36,563 nucleotides of DNA from a virus. The notes under the pieces were generated by a model. That model was not told the origin of the DNA. It did not search any database and was given only the letters and a program-made list of their open reading frames with translations. The number at the start of each line of letters is the position of its first letter. Positions within the stretch are counted from its first letter, which is position 1. Positions 1-8,039 of the stretch are shown piece by piece. The stretch spans positions 1 to 36,563 of the IMG/VR virus record IMGVR_UViG_3300044712_000047; one strand, given 5' to 3'. Both the position numbers and the translations under genes were made by a program.

Positions 1-40
1 GTGGGCAGCCTCCCGGGCGCCCGCCCGCCCCCTCAGCGTA
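1..40. other. GC-rich left genome end
   Basis: The first 35 bases are almost only G and C, with CCCGGGCGCCCGCC-like blocks, and hold no gene. Terminase genes start directly after it, as is usual next to a packaging (cos or pac) end. The right end of the window is also C-rich and non-coding. That these are the physical ends of a linear molecule is inference; no overhang can be seen in a single-strand text. Confidence 0.4.
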
Positions 41-67
41 TTTTCCTGCAAAATCAACAAAATCTGG

Positions 68-79
68 TAGCCTCTACTT
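68..79 (+). promoter_or_regulatory. possible -10 box for leaderless terS
   Basis: TAGCCT lies six bases before the terS ATG and there is no Shine-Dalgarno sequence in front of that ATG. This fits the actinobacterial TANNNT -10 pattern and a transcript starting at or next to the ATG. No convincing -35 hexamer is present 16-19 bases upstream, so the call is weak. Confidence 0.25.
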
Positions 80-511
80 ATGGGCAGACCAGCGACCTCT
101 ATCGAGCAGAAGCGCATCACAGGCAATCCAGGGCAGCGCAGGCTCCCTGACCCTGAGAAAACCATCGCCGTTCAGGGCGGATACCGTGAGCCACACCAGC
201 CTCTTGACTGGGCTGGACAGCAACTATGGGATCGTGTCTACAAGATGGCATCCACTTGGGTAGCCGAAACTGATGTCGAGCTCCTGCTCATAACCTGCAA
301 GCAGTTAGACCGACAGATTGCCCTCGAAAGTATCTGGCGTGAGAATGAAACCGACTTCCATGTAATGCGACAGCTTCTAGAGCTTGAGAAGGAAATAGTC
401 AACAACCTCGGCAAGTTGGGTATGACCGTAGACTCACGCTCACGACTAGGCTTAGCCGAAATCAAAGCTCAGTCAGCGTTCGAAAGATTGATGTCCGAAA
501 GAGCCCAGTGA
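80..511 (+). CDS. terS: terminase small subunit (P27 family)
   Basis: 143 aa. The N-terminus has the P27-type signature: GRPATS, then a basic stretch with GNPGQRRLP around residues 15-23. The rest is mostly helical. Small subunits bind the packaging site and pass DNA to the large subunit, which follows and overlaps this gene by four bases (GTGA), so the two are translationally coupled. The ATG at 80 is the only sensible start. Length is normal for the family. It is the first gene next to the genome end, the usual place. Confidence 0.88.
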   Translation: MGRPATSIEQKRITGNPGQRRLPDPEKTIAVQGGYREPHQPLDWAGQQLWDRVYKMASTWVAETDVELLLITCKQLDRQIALESIWRENETDFHVMRQLLELEKEIVNNLGKLGMTVDSRSRLGLAEIKAQSAFERLMSERAQ

Positions 512-2022
512 TACCTCCCGCTTGGCTAACGCCCGTTCCACAAGAAGCTATTGACCGTGGTGACGGTGACTTCATCGTTCGCTTTGCAGATGCCTTTGCG
601 ACAATCACCAAAGACTCAGTTGCAGGCCGCTCCGGTAGCAAACTGGTGCTTCGAGAGTGGCAGAAAGAGCTTCTACATCAAGTATTCGCTCGTGACGAGG
701 ATGGCGGTCTACGCAACCGCATCTCACTTATAGGCATGCCCCGTAAATCAGGAAAGTCAGCTCTCGGTTCTATCATTGCCGCCTTTGGACTGATGGACAT
801 CAAGACTCAGGGTGCTGAAATCTATTCGGTCGCAGCTGACCGCAACCAGGCACGCATCGTATTCGAGGACACCAAGCGTATGATCCAGAACTGCGAACTC
901 AAAGACCATGTGAAGATTTACCGAGACGCAATCCTCGTACCAGCCACCAACAATGTCTACCGAGTCCTATCGGCTGATGCTCCCAGACATGAAGGTTTGA
1001 GTCCTACGATGGTTCTCTTTGATGAGCTCCATGCCCAGCCGAATCGCCAGCTTTTCGATGTTATGTCACTGGCTCAAGGTGCTCGTGGTAAGTCAGCGAC
1101 AATGATTGCTATCACCACGGCGGGGGTAAAAACCGAGAGCCAGACAGGTAAGGACACTATTGCCTATGAGCTTTACCAGTATGGCAAAAAAATCATCAAG
1201 GGTGAGGTGGAAGATGAGACCTTCTTCATGGCTTGGTGGGAGGCTCAGGAGGATGCAGATCATCGCCTTGAGAGCACTTGGAGGGCATCCAATCCAGGCT
1301 ACGGCGACATCTGTGCCGCATCTGACTTCGAATCAGCCGTAAAGCGAACTCCAGAGTCCGAATTTCGCACAAAACGCTGTAATCAGTGGGTTTCATCGCA
1401 ATCTGCGTGGCTTCCGGCGGGTGCTTGGGATGCTCTCGGTGCAGAAATCGAGATTTCGCCCGATGAAGAGTATGTTCTGGGCTTTGACGGCTCTTACGCC
1501 TCCGACTCGACCGCTTTGGTCGTCTGCACCATCCCAAAAGACGATGAATTGCCAAAAGTAGCCCTAATTCGGTCGTGGGAGAAGAATTTTGGCGTAGATG
1601 ACGACTCTTGGCGAGTTCCAATGGATGAAGTCAAGCAATCCATCATTGATTACACGCAAAAATACCCAAAAGTGCGTGAAATCGCCTGTGACCCCTACCG
1701 ATGGGCACAAATGATGCAAGATTTGGAAGAATTAGGCCTTCCAATCGTTGAATACAAGACAAACTTGCTCAATTTGATGATTCCAGCCACCCAAAAGGTG
1801 TTTGATGCCGTAGTCGAGGGCAAATTAGTCCACGATGGCAACCCGTCAATGTCTCGCCACATTGAGAACTGTGTAATCAAGACAGATCACCGAGGACAGC
1901 GTGTAACCAAAGAACACGCCAACTCAAAGAAGAAGATTGACAACGCTATCGCTTTCATTATCGCCTACGACAGAGCAACAGTGGGTAGAATGGAAGAGGT
2001 AGTGCCTCAAGTTTTTGTATAG
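508..2022 (+). CDS. terL: terminase large subunit
   Basis: 504 aa, starting at GTG inside the terS stop. The N-terminal ATPase has Walker A GMPRKSGKS (76-84), Walker B VLFDELHA (169-176) and a likely coupling motif ITTAG (202-206). The C-terminal RNase H-like nuclease begins with GFDGS (325-329); ACDPYRW near 393-399 and DNAIAF near 478-483 fit the later acidic positions. The protein drives DNA into proheads and cuts it at the genome ends. It resembles the terminase-1/HK97-like group common in actinophages. No part is missing. Confidence 0.95.
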   Translation: MIPPAWLTPVPQEAIDRGDGDFIVRFADAFATITKDSVAGRSGSKLVLREWQKELLHQVFARDEDGGLRNRISLIGMPRKSGKSALGSIIAAFGLMDIKTQGAEIYSVAADRNQARIVFEDTKRMIQNCELKDHVKIYRDAILVPATNNVYRVLSADAPRHEGLSPTMVLFDELHAQPNRQLFDVMSLAQGARGKSATMIAITTAGVKTESQTGKDTIAYELYQYGKKIIKGEVEDETFFMAWWEAQEDADHRLESTWRASNPGYGDICAASDFESAVKRTPESEFRTKRCNQWVSSQSAWLPAGAWDALGAEIEISPDEEYVLGFDGSYASDSTALVVCTIPKDDELPKVALIRSWEKNFGVDDDSWRVPMDEVKQSIIDYTQKYPKVREIACDPYRWAQMMQDLEELGLPIVEYKTNLLNLMIPATQKVFDAVVEGKLVHDGNPSMSRHIENCVIKTDHRGQRVTKEHANSKKKIDNAIAFIIAYDRATVGRMEEVVPQVFV

Positions 2023-2032
2023 GCGGTAAGTT

Positions 2033-3379
2033 TTGGGTATTTTAGATAGATTGCTCGGCAGAGAGCAACGAGCAGTCACCTTCCAGACACTCTGGGGCTC
2101 AGGCGACTATGACGACCTATCCAGCCTATCTGGAACCATCGTCAGCTCTCAGACCGCTCTACAGGTCAACGCAATCTTCTCTGCGGTATCCCTAATTAGT
2201 GACACTATCTCGACTTTGCCTGTTGATGTGTTCATCCGCCGTGATGGAGCACGCTATCCGTTCCGCCCACGCCCAACTTGGGTAGCTCAACCGGACATTG
2301 ACACTACCAAAGAAGCCTTCTACGGCTCTGTAATCGTTTCATTGCTCCTAGACGGTAATGCGTTCATCCGCATCTATTCGAACCCGCAGGGCGAGATTGT
2401 GAACCTTACAGTGCTGAATCCGATGGATGTCGAGATTCGCCGCACTGGTATTGGTCGAGTTGGCTTCAAGGTAACTGGTGAGGACAACTTGCTAACCAGT
2501 GACCAGATTGTTTTCATCCCTGATCTAGTACGCCCAGGACAGCTTCGAGGCGTATCGAGAGTCGAAGCACTAAAAGAAAACTTCGGTCTCGCACTAGCAC
2601 TAGAGAAGTACGCTGCTAAATTCTTCGGTTCGGGCACTCAGACCTCTGGTGTCATCGAGATACCTGGAAATGCAACTGCTGAGCAGGCTAAGGCAATGCA
2701 GGAAGCCTTCGATAGCCGTCACAAGGGCTGGGCAAAGGCTCACAAGACCGCAATTCTGTCCGGTGGAGCTCAGTACAAGCCAACCAATGTTCCAAACGAC
2801 CAAGCTCAGTTCCTAGACTCCCGCAGACTAGCTGTTGAAGATGTAGCTCGTGCCTTCAATGTGCCCCCACACCTAATGGGACTACCAGGCACTAACTCAT
2901 ACGCCTCAGTCGAGCAGAACAACCTTGCTTGGGTTACTCACTGCCTACGCCCAATCGTGCAGAAGATCGAGGGTGCTCTGAGCCCTCTTATGGCACGCTA
3001 TGCAGGCGGAGAGCAGGCTTTCATCCGCTTCAACCTAGATGGCTTACTACGAGCTGACATCAACTCTCGTATGACCGCCTTCTCGACTGGTCTCCAATCA
3101 GGTTTCTTGACCATCAACGATGTTCGCCGTCTTGAGGACTTGCCTCCAATCAATGACCCATCGGCTGACACCGTTCGTGTGCCTCTTGCCAATGTGAATG
3201 TCGAAGCAGCCGACCTATCGGCTCAGACTGAGCGTGTAGACATGGCACAGCGTTTGATTCAGGTCGGATTCGACCCAGCAGATGTAATGGACAAGCTGGG
3301 ACTTCCTGCAATTCAGCACACTGGTATCAACTCGGTACAACTTCAGCCAGACCAGCCAACTGATGTCGGAGGCAACTAA
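2033..3379 (+). CDS. portal protein (HK97 type)
   Basis: 448 aa. The dodecameric portal forms the DNA channel at one capsid vertex and binds terminase and connector. Typical features are the opening MGILDRLLGR, an early helix NAIFSAVSLISDTISTLP, GNAFIRIY, and the stem/wing block RPGQLRGVSRVEALKEN followed by FNVPPHLMGLPG. The start is TTG at 2033, chosen because the family's characteristic N-terminus begins exactly there and no ATG fits; the upstream GGCGGTAAG is a weak ribosome site. The next gene overlaps the stop (TAATG). Confidence 0.93.
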   Translation: MGILDRLLGREQRAVTFQTLWGSGDYDDLSSLSGTIVSSQTALQVNAIFSAVSLISDTISTLPVDVFIRRDGARYPFRPRPTWVAQPDIDTTKEAFYGSVIVSLLLDGNAFIRIYSNPQGEIVNLTVLNPMDVEIRRTGIGRVGFKVTGEDNLLTSDQIVFIPDLVRPGQLRGVSRVEALKENFGLALALEKYAAKFFGSGTQTSGVIEIPGNATAEQAKAMQEAFDSRHKGWAKAHKTAILSGGAQYKPTNVPNDQAQFLDSRRLAVEDVARAFNVPPHLMGLPGTNSYASVEQNNLAWVTHCLRPIVQKIEGALSPLMARYAGGEQAFIRFNLDGLLRADINSRMTAFSTGLQSGFLTINDVRRLEDLPPINDPSADTVRVPLANVNVEAADLSAQTERVDMAQRLIQVGFDPADVMDKLGLPAIQHTGINSVQLQPDQPTDVGGN

Positions 3380-3651
3380 TGCCTATCTCTACCGCCCATT
3401 TTTCCGTTGGGACTACCAGAGTGAAGATTGTTGAAGCAGCTAATACTGCACAGCATGTGTGCATCCACAACCACGAGCACTCATCGTCTAATAATGTGTT
3501 TATTGGCGGATCAGATGTCACTACATCCAATGGTATTCACGCTCTGGCAACTTTGACTTCGCAGTTGATTATAGGCCCTGGGGATGACCTGTGGGCTATC
3601 GCAGACGGTGGAACTAACGAACTTCACATTCTCACGGTAAAGCAGGACTAA
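3379..3651 (+). CDS. small head-region protein, unknown function
   Basis: 90 aa, not recognised with certainty. It looks all-beta: short hydrophobic strands, many Thr/Ser/Asn, a His-rich stretch CIHNHEHSS near residues 28-36 and GGSDVTTSNG in the middle, with no membrane segment. It sits between portal and prohead protease and overlaps both by one base (TAATG), so it is made with the head proteins. A capsid decoration or head accessory role is a guess from position and fold style. Confidence 0.6.
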   Translation: MPISTAHFSVGTTRVKIVEAANTAQHVCIHNHEHSSSNNVFIGGSDVTTSNGIHALATLTSQLIIGPGDDLWAIADGGTNELHILTVKQD

Positions 3652-4916
3652 TGCCTTACTTTATTACCGACTCCAACGCCGACTGCTCTGGATGGGCTGT
3701 TGAAAAAGCTGATGGCGAGGTAATTGGATGCCATGACACTAAAGAATCAGCCATTGACCAGATGATTGCGATTTCAATAGAAGAAGGCATTGAGCCCGGA
3801 GGCGAGCGTAGCCTCGAAATTAGAGAAGTTAACTTAACTCCACCAGCCTACATGCGTGCTGCTGCCCGACAGGGTTTGAAGTACTACGAAGAAGGCAAGG
3901 GTGGCGATGGACTGGTTGAAAAGACTATCCGAGAAGCTCGTGCGATGGCATCTGGCAATGTCACCGCTGAGAAGTGGGTTCGGATACGGGCTTGGATTGC
4001 TCGTCACCTTGTGGATTTGGATTCGCCAGCCGCTAGACCTGATTCCCCTGATTATCCAAGTGCTGGCGTAGTAGCTCACTTGCTATGGGGTTCGGGGCCA
4101 TCAAAGCGAGCTGCCCAGCGTGCATTGTCATACGCAGAGGGTGTAGTTGCTAGAATTGAAGCCGAGAACGAAGGCCGAGCGAAAGGCGAAGCATTGTCAA
4201 AGATCGAAACTCGTGTAAATCACACACAGTTTGAGGTTCGTGAAGAAACTGACGGAATGAGGTTTAGTGGCTACGCAGCCGTATTCAATTCTCCATCAGA
4301 GCCCCTACCGTTTACTGAGCAGATTGCTCCTGGAGCCTTCAGAAAGTCCCTCCGTGCCCGTAATGACATCAAGTTCCTCTGGAACCACGACACCGGAGAA
4401 ATCCTAGGTTCCACCAGAGCAGGCACTATGACCTTGAGCGAGGACTCCTACGGTCTAAAGGTTGATGGTTTGCTACCTAACACTTCTCGTGGTCGGGATG
4501 TTGCTGAGCTTCTACGCCGTGGTGACATTGACTCAATGAGCTTTGGCTTCAGCGTTCCTGCTGGTGGTGACGAGTGGAGTGCAGATGGCTCTCAGAGAAC
4601 CCTAAACTCGGTTCGTCTACACGAGGTCAGCCTGGTTGCCTTCCCTGCATACTCGGCTACTGCTGGCACTACCTCCGTGCGTGGCTTTGACAAGGTTGCT
4701 AAGCGTGCATCAGTTGACGCTGACCAGCTTGCAGATGCAATGATAAAGCTAGAACAGGGTGAGGACTTGACCGCAGATGAGGGTCGCCTAATCACCGCTG
4801 CTGTTGAATCCCTAGTTCCGACTGAGGAAGAAGCTCCAGCAACCGAACCTGACAACTCTCAGGCTCTCCTAGAGCTAAAGAAGAAGAAGCTACAACTTCT
4901 ATTGGAGCGTATCTAA
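3651..4916 (+). CDS. prohead maturation protease with extra N-terminal domains
   Basis: 421 aa. Residues about 200-340 are the HK97-type U35 protease: MRFSGYAAVFN, PGAFRKSL, FLWNHD with probable catalytic His246, SMSFGF with the probable catalytic Ser (295/297), and EVSLVAFPAYSAT. Residues 1-50 form a small domain (GWAVEKADGEVIGCHDT) and 66-172 a helical domain with AEKWVRIRAWIARH; this N-terminal part has no function I can name. The protease trims scaffold and capsid delta domains inside the prohead. The last residues, LLELKKKKLQLLLERI, reappear at the end of the next protein, possibly a packaging tag. Confidence 0.92.
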   Translation: MPYFITDSNADCSGWAVEKADGEVIGCHDTKESAIDQMIAISIEEGIEPGGERSLEIREVNLTPPAYMRAAARQGLKYYEEGKGGDGLVEKTIREARAMASGNVTAEKWVRIRAWIARHLVDLDSPAARPDSPDYPSAGVVAHLLWGSGPSKRAAQRALSYAEGVVARIEAENEGRAKGEALSKIETRVNHTQFEVREETDGMRFSGYAAVFNSPSEPLPFTEQIAPGAFRKSLRARNDIKFLWNHDTGEILGSTRAGTMTLSEDSYGLKVDGLLPNTSRGRDVAELLRRGDIDSMSFGFSVPAGGDEWSADGSQRTLNSVRLHEVSLVAFPAYSATAGTTSVRGFDKVAKRASVDADQLADAMIKLEQGEDLTADEGRLITAAVESLVPTEEEAPATEPDNSQALLELKKKKLQLLLERI

Positions 4917-5263
4917 TGGAAGAGTGGGAGCTTCTCAACGAGAGACAGCAGTCACAGGCTGAGGACTTGGCTGAGAACGCCCTAGAGTATGGCAAATTTG
5001 ACCAGACCGCAGGTGCAAACGGATCTCACTATGCTCCAGCTAGTGCCAACCCATTCAAGGCAAGTGGCATGATTTGTAAGAACTGCGTGTTCTATGATGA
5101 AGCTGGGCGTGGTTGCCAAATCGTGACTGGTGAAATCGAGCCAGAAGCTATCTGCAAACTATGGATCATTCCTGAAACTATGATTGTAGAAGCGACAAAC
5201 AATTCTCGTAGTGTACTTGAACTGAAAAAGAAAAAACTCAATCTGATTATGGACAGGAAATAA
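4916..5263 (+). CDS. four-cysteine (HiPIP-like) head-region protein
   Basis: 115 aa. Cys54, Cys57, Cys67 and Cys80 with Trp83 give CxxC-x9-C-x12-C-x2-W, close to the layout of high-potential iron-sulfur proteins and zinc knuckles; which metal binds cannot be told. The last 16 residues, starting VLELKKKKL, match the C-terminus of the preceding protease (LELKKKKL identical) although the codons differ. It overlaps the protease stop (TAATG). A role inside the prohead is inferred from the shared tail and position. The metal-site reading is moderate; the gene call is firm. Confidence 0.8.
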   Translation: MEEWELLNERQQSQAEDLAENALEYGKFDQTAGANGSHYAPASANPFKASGMICKNCVFYDEAGRGCQIVTGEIEPEAICKLWIIPETMIVEATNNSRSVLELKKKKLNLIMDRK

Positions 5264-5264
5264 C

Positions 5265-5453
5265 ATGGCAACTAAAGCAGACATCAAGAAAGTAATCTTG
5301 GAGGTTGCAGGCAACCCTGATTCCGGTGTTATCTTCGAATACGCAGAGCGTTTCGCAGATGCTATCGTTGGCCTTGACTCTCCAGCAGTTGAGACTGCAT
5401 CTGACAGGCCAATCAAGGAAACCCGTGTAACCAAGCCAGAAGAGACTCGCTAG
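5265..5453 (+). CDS. small protein preceding major capsid
   Basis: 62 aa, starting at the ATG just after the previous stop. ADIKKVILEVAGNPDSG and the following AERFADAIVGLD resemble small proteins commonly found next to actinophage capsid genes. The C-terminal third is charged and probably disordered (KETRVTKPEETR). No catalytic motif or membrane helix is present. Function unknown; a capsid-assembly or protease-cleavable scaffold role is possible. A terminator follows, so it closes this transcript unit. Confidence 0.7.
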   Translation: MATKADIKKVILEVAGNPDSGVIFEYAERFADAIVGLDSPAVETASDRPIKETRVTKPEETR

Positions 5454-5476
5454 TCCTCTGCCAAGCAACGGGTTTG

Positions 5477-5513
5477 CCCCACCAGAATCTTTCGGCTGGT
5501 GGGGTTTTCCTTT
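5477..5513 (+). terminator. rho-independent terminator before capsid gene
   Basis: Perfect 9-bp stem CCCCACCAG (5477-5485) and CTGGTGGGG (5496-5504), 10-base loop, then TTTTCCTTT. It separates the terminase-protease genes from the capsid gene. Confidence 0.9.
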
Positions 5514-5528
5514 ACCTGTCCAAACGCT

Positions 5529-5543
5529 TGTAAACTATTTACA
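5529..5543. promoter_or_regulatory. perfect inverted repeat in capsid leader
   Basis: TGTAAA-CTA-TTTACA is a perfect inverted repeat 16 bases after the terminator and about 80 bases before the capsid ATG. Such a site looks like the operator of a dimeric repressor or activator. No clear -35/-10 pair accompanies it, so its role is inference. Confidence 0.4.
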
Positions 5544-5622
5544 GCGGATGTGAGTCAGCTCTGCCGTATTCAGTTGAGCGTCAACGCCACTGGTTATCCA
5601 TTAGAAACTATAAGGAGACTAA

Positions 5623-6780
5623 ATGTCTGAGTTCATCAAGGCTCAGCAGGAACTCCGTGCTAACTTGACCATGCAGATTCGTGATGTAATCGAATCCGCA
5701 GAGGCCGAGAAGCGTGGACTTGACGCTGCTGAACTACAAAAGATTGACCGCATCGAAGCCGACATCCGTTCGGCTGACGAGGCAATCGCTGTTGCACAGC
5801 GCAACGAAGAGCGTAAGGTTGAGGCAGCTGTAGCTGCTAAGGGCTTTGCACTACCACAGGCTGAGGAGCGTTCTGCTTCTGCAATCCTTCGTGAGATTGC
5901 ACAGACCCGTGGTGCACACACCTTCGAACAGCGCACCCTAACCCCTTCCACCAACACCGTTCCTAAGTCGTTCTACGACCAGGTATTCGATGTTGCTCGT
6001 ATGGTCGGCCCAATGCTAGATGTTGGTCAGCGCATCAACACCGCATCTGGTGAGGACATCACCATCCCAACCCTAACCGCCTACAGCACCGCAACCCTAA
6101 CTGCTGCTGCTGGAACCGTAGCTACCTCAGAGCCTACTTACAGCTCCATCACTCTTGGATCCTACAAGTACGGTCTGCTAATTCCGGTGTCCTCAGAGCT
6201 AGTCCAGGATGCAGGATTCGACATCTCTGCTCACCTAGCAGAGCAGGCTGGTAACGGTCTAGGCTACGCAATCAACACCGCACTAACCACTGGTGACGGA
6301 TCAGACAAGCCAAACGGTGTAGTAACCGCTGCTGGTTCTGGTGTAACTGGTGGCACTGGCGTTGCTGGTGCGTTTACCGCTGACAACCTGATTGACCTTC
6401 AGTACACCCTAGACGGTGCAGCTCGCCGTCTGCCAGGTGTTGCTTACATGGCCAACACTTCCTCACTGGGTGTAATGAGAAAACTCAAAGACTCAGTCGG
6501 AAATTACCTCTACAATGTCGGCGTAGGTACCCCAGATACTTTTGCTGGATACACCGTTATCGAGAACCCAGCATTGGCATCCAACGCTATCGGCGCAAAG
6601 TCAGTACTATTCGGTCACATGCCTTCTTACAAGGTTCGTGTTGCTGGTGGTCTACAGGTTGCAACCTCAACCGACTTTGCTTTCAACACTGACACCATCA
6701 CCTACCGTGTGATGTTGCGTGTTGACGGTGACTTGACTCACGCAAGCCACATCAAGTACTTCAAGGGTGGCGCAAGCTAA
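5623..6780 (+). CDS. major capsid protein (HK97 fold)
   Basis: 385 aa. Residues 1 to about 100 are charged and helical (delta/scaffold domain), ending near residue 100 where the maturation protease would cut; the mature part starts around TPSTNTVPKSFYDQVFD. Further HK97-family marks are DVGQRINTASGEDITIPT, SSELVQDAGFD, the loop TTGDGSDKPNGVV and the C-terminal VMLRVDGDLTHASHIKYFK. A strong AAGGAG (5612-5617) precedes the ATG. The gene is bracketed by terminators, so its level can be set apart from its neighbours. Leu codons are mostly CTA. Confidence 0.96.
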   Translation: MSEFIKAQQELRANLTMQIRDVIESAEAEKRGLDAAELQKIDRIEADIRSADEAIAVAQRNEERKVEAAVAAKGFALPQAEERSASAILREIAQTRGAHTFEQRTLTPSTNTVPKSFYDQVFDVARMVGPMLDVGQRINTASGEDITIPTLTAYSTATLTAAAGTVATSEPTYSSITLGSYKYGLLIPVSSELVQDAGFDISAHLAEQAGNGLGYAINTALTTGDGSDKPNGVVTAAGSGVTGGTGVAGAFTADNLIDLQYTLDGAARRLPGVAYMANTSSLGVMRKLKDSVGNYLYNVGVGTPDTFAGYTVIENPALASNAIGAKSVLFGHMPSYKVRVAGGLQVATSTDFAFNTDTITYRVMLRVDGDLTHASHIKYFKGGAS

Positions 6781-6800
6781 TCTCTTGAAACAAGCTGAAG

Positions 6801-6835
6801 CCCCCCGTGTTGTAGGTTGCACGGGGGGTTTCTTC
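6801..6835 (+). terminator. rho-independent terminator after capsid gene
   Basis: Stem CCCCCCGTG (6801-6809) with CACGGGGGG (6820-6828), followed by TTTCTTCT. All nine pairs are perfect. It caps the capsid transcript. Confidence 0.93.
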
Positions 6836-6851
6836 TATGTAGAGTGTTCGT

Positions 6852-8039
6852 ATGATAACCTACAAACAACTCAAGGGTGCTGTAGCCCTAGCGTCTAATA
6901 CTCCTGGTATGCCTACTGGCTACGGGAACCAAGCAAAGCTTTTAGTCGAGCGTATGCTTCGCCACGGTCTCAAGGTGGCTGCCCTCTCCAACTACGGACT
7001 AGAGGGAGCAAAGTCTGTGCTCAACATTGATGGACAGACAATTCCACACTACCCAAGAGGGCTAACGGCTTATTCCACGGATGTAATGCCAGTCTGGACT
7101 AAAGAGTTCGCCTCGATGCACCCTGGACTCAAGACCGTGCTATTCACGCTCTACGATGTATGGGTTTACAACAACCTCAAGTATGATGACACGATTGTCT
7201 CTTGGGTTCCACTAGATCACATCACGCTACCGCCTGGAGTGCGTGAGTTTCTAATCAGAGAGAATGTCAAGCCAGTCACGATGTCGCCTCACGGTCAGCG
7301 ACAGCTAGAAATGATGGGTATTCAGTCCACTTACATTCCTCACGGCATTGATACTTCGGTCTATAAGCCAACCGCAGAGTTTCAAGGCAAGCCAACCCGT
7401 GAGTTTATGGGAGTCCCAGAGGGAGCTTTCCTAGTCGGTATGGTCGCTGCCAATAAAGCCAACGGTCAGATTCACCGCAAAGCTTTCGCAGAGAACCTAC
7501 TAGCCTTCGCTTTGCACCAGAAGAAGTATCCAGACAGTTACCTCTACATCCACAGCGAGCCGTCTCGTGCCTATAACGGATTCGGTCTCGATGTGCTGAT
7601 TACTATGGCTGGCATCCCAAAGGACAATGTGCTATTCCCTGATCCTTACCAGCTACGCACCGGATACTCCGAAGAAGAGATGGCTGGCTTCTACACGGCT
7701 TTTGATGTCCTACTAAGCACTTCATACGGTGAGGGCTTTGGAATCCCGACTGTGGAGGCTCAGGCGTGCGGTACGAGGGTGATTACGAGCAACTTTGCCG
7801 CCTCTGCCGACCTAGCGTCTCCTGATAGCTGGAAGGTCGAAGGACAGGCGTTCTGGGATGAGCCTCAGTCGTCATTCTTTATGATTCCATCCGTCAACGG
7901 CATCGTGGCAGCTCTTGATAAGGCTTACAATGCTGAGCGTGGCACTTCTCAGCAGGCGATTGACTTTGCCAAGCAGTTTGATGTAGAGAAGGTCTGGGAA
8001 GAAAGCTGGATGCCGTTCCTACGAGAGCTGTATAAGTGA
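6852..8039 (+). CDS. GT-B glycosyltransferase (GT4-like)
   Basis: 395 aa. It starts with the nucleotide-sugar type segment MPTGYGNQAKLL (20-31) and ends with the GT4 donor-site signature near residue 290, SYGEGFGIPTVEAQACG, including the EGFG and the E of VEAQ. It should move a sugar from an activated donor to an acceptor. It is followed with a four-base overlap by a second transferase and then a cytidylyltransferase, so the three form a cassette. Substrate unknown: virion protein (capsid or tail) glycosylation fits its place between capsid and connector genes. No signal peptide, so it acts in the cytoplasm. Confidence 0.85.
   Translation: MITYKQLKGAVALASNTPGMPTGYGNQAKLLVERMLRHGLKVAALSNYGLEGAKSVLNIDGQTIPHYPRGLTAYSTDVMPVWTKEFASMHPGLKTVLFTLYDVWVYNNLKYDDTIVSWVPLDHITLPPGVREFLIRENVKPVTMSPHGQRQLEMMGIQSTYIPHGIDTSVYKPTAEFQGKPTREFMGVPEGAFLVGMVAANKANGQIHRKAFAENLLAFALHQKKYPDSYLYIHSEPSRAYNGFGLDVLITMAGIPKDNVLFPDPYQLRTGYSEEEMAGFYTAFDVLLSTSYGEGFGIPTVEAQACGTRVITSNFAASADLASPDSWKVEGQAFWDEPQSSFFMIPSVNGIVAALDKAYNAERGTSQQAIDFAKQFDVEKVWEESWMPFLRELYK

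Noticed and set aside
1226-1621. 131-aa leftward frame inside terL
   Set aside because: Shadow of terL, without ribosome site or recognisable content.
5574-5600. Promoter TTGAGC/TATCCA before the capsid gene
   Set aside because: Spacer of only 15 bases and poor boxes.
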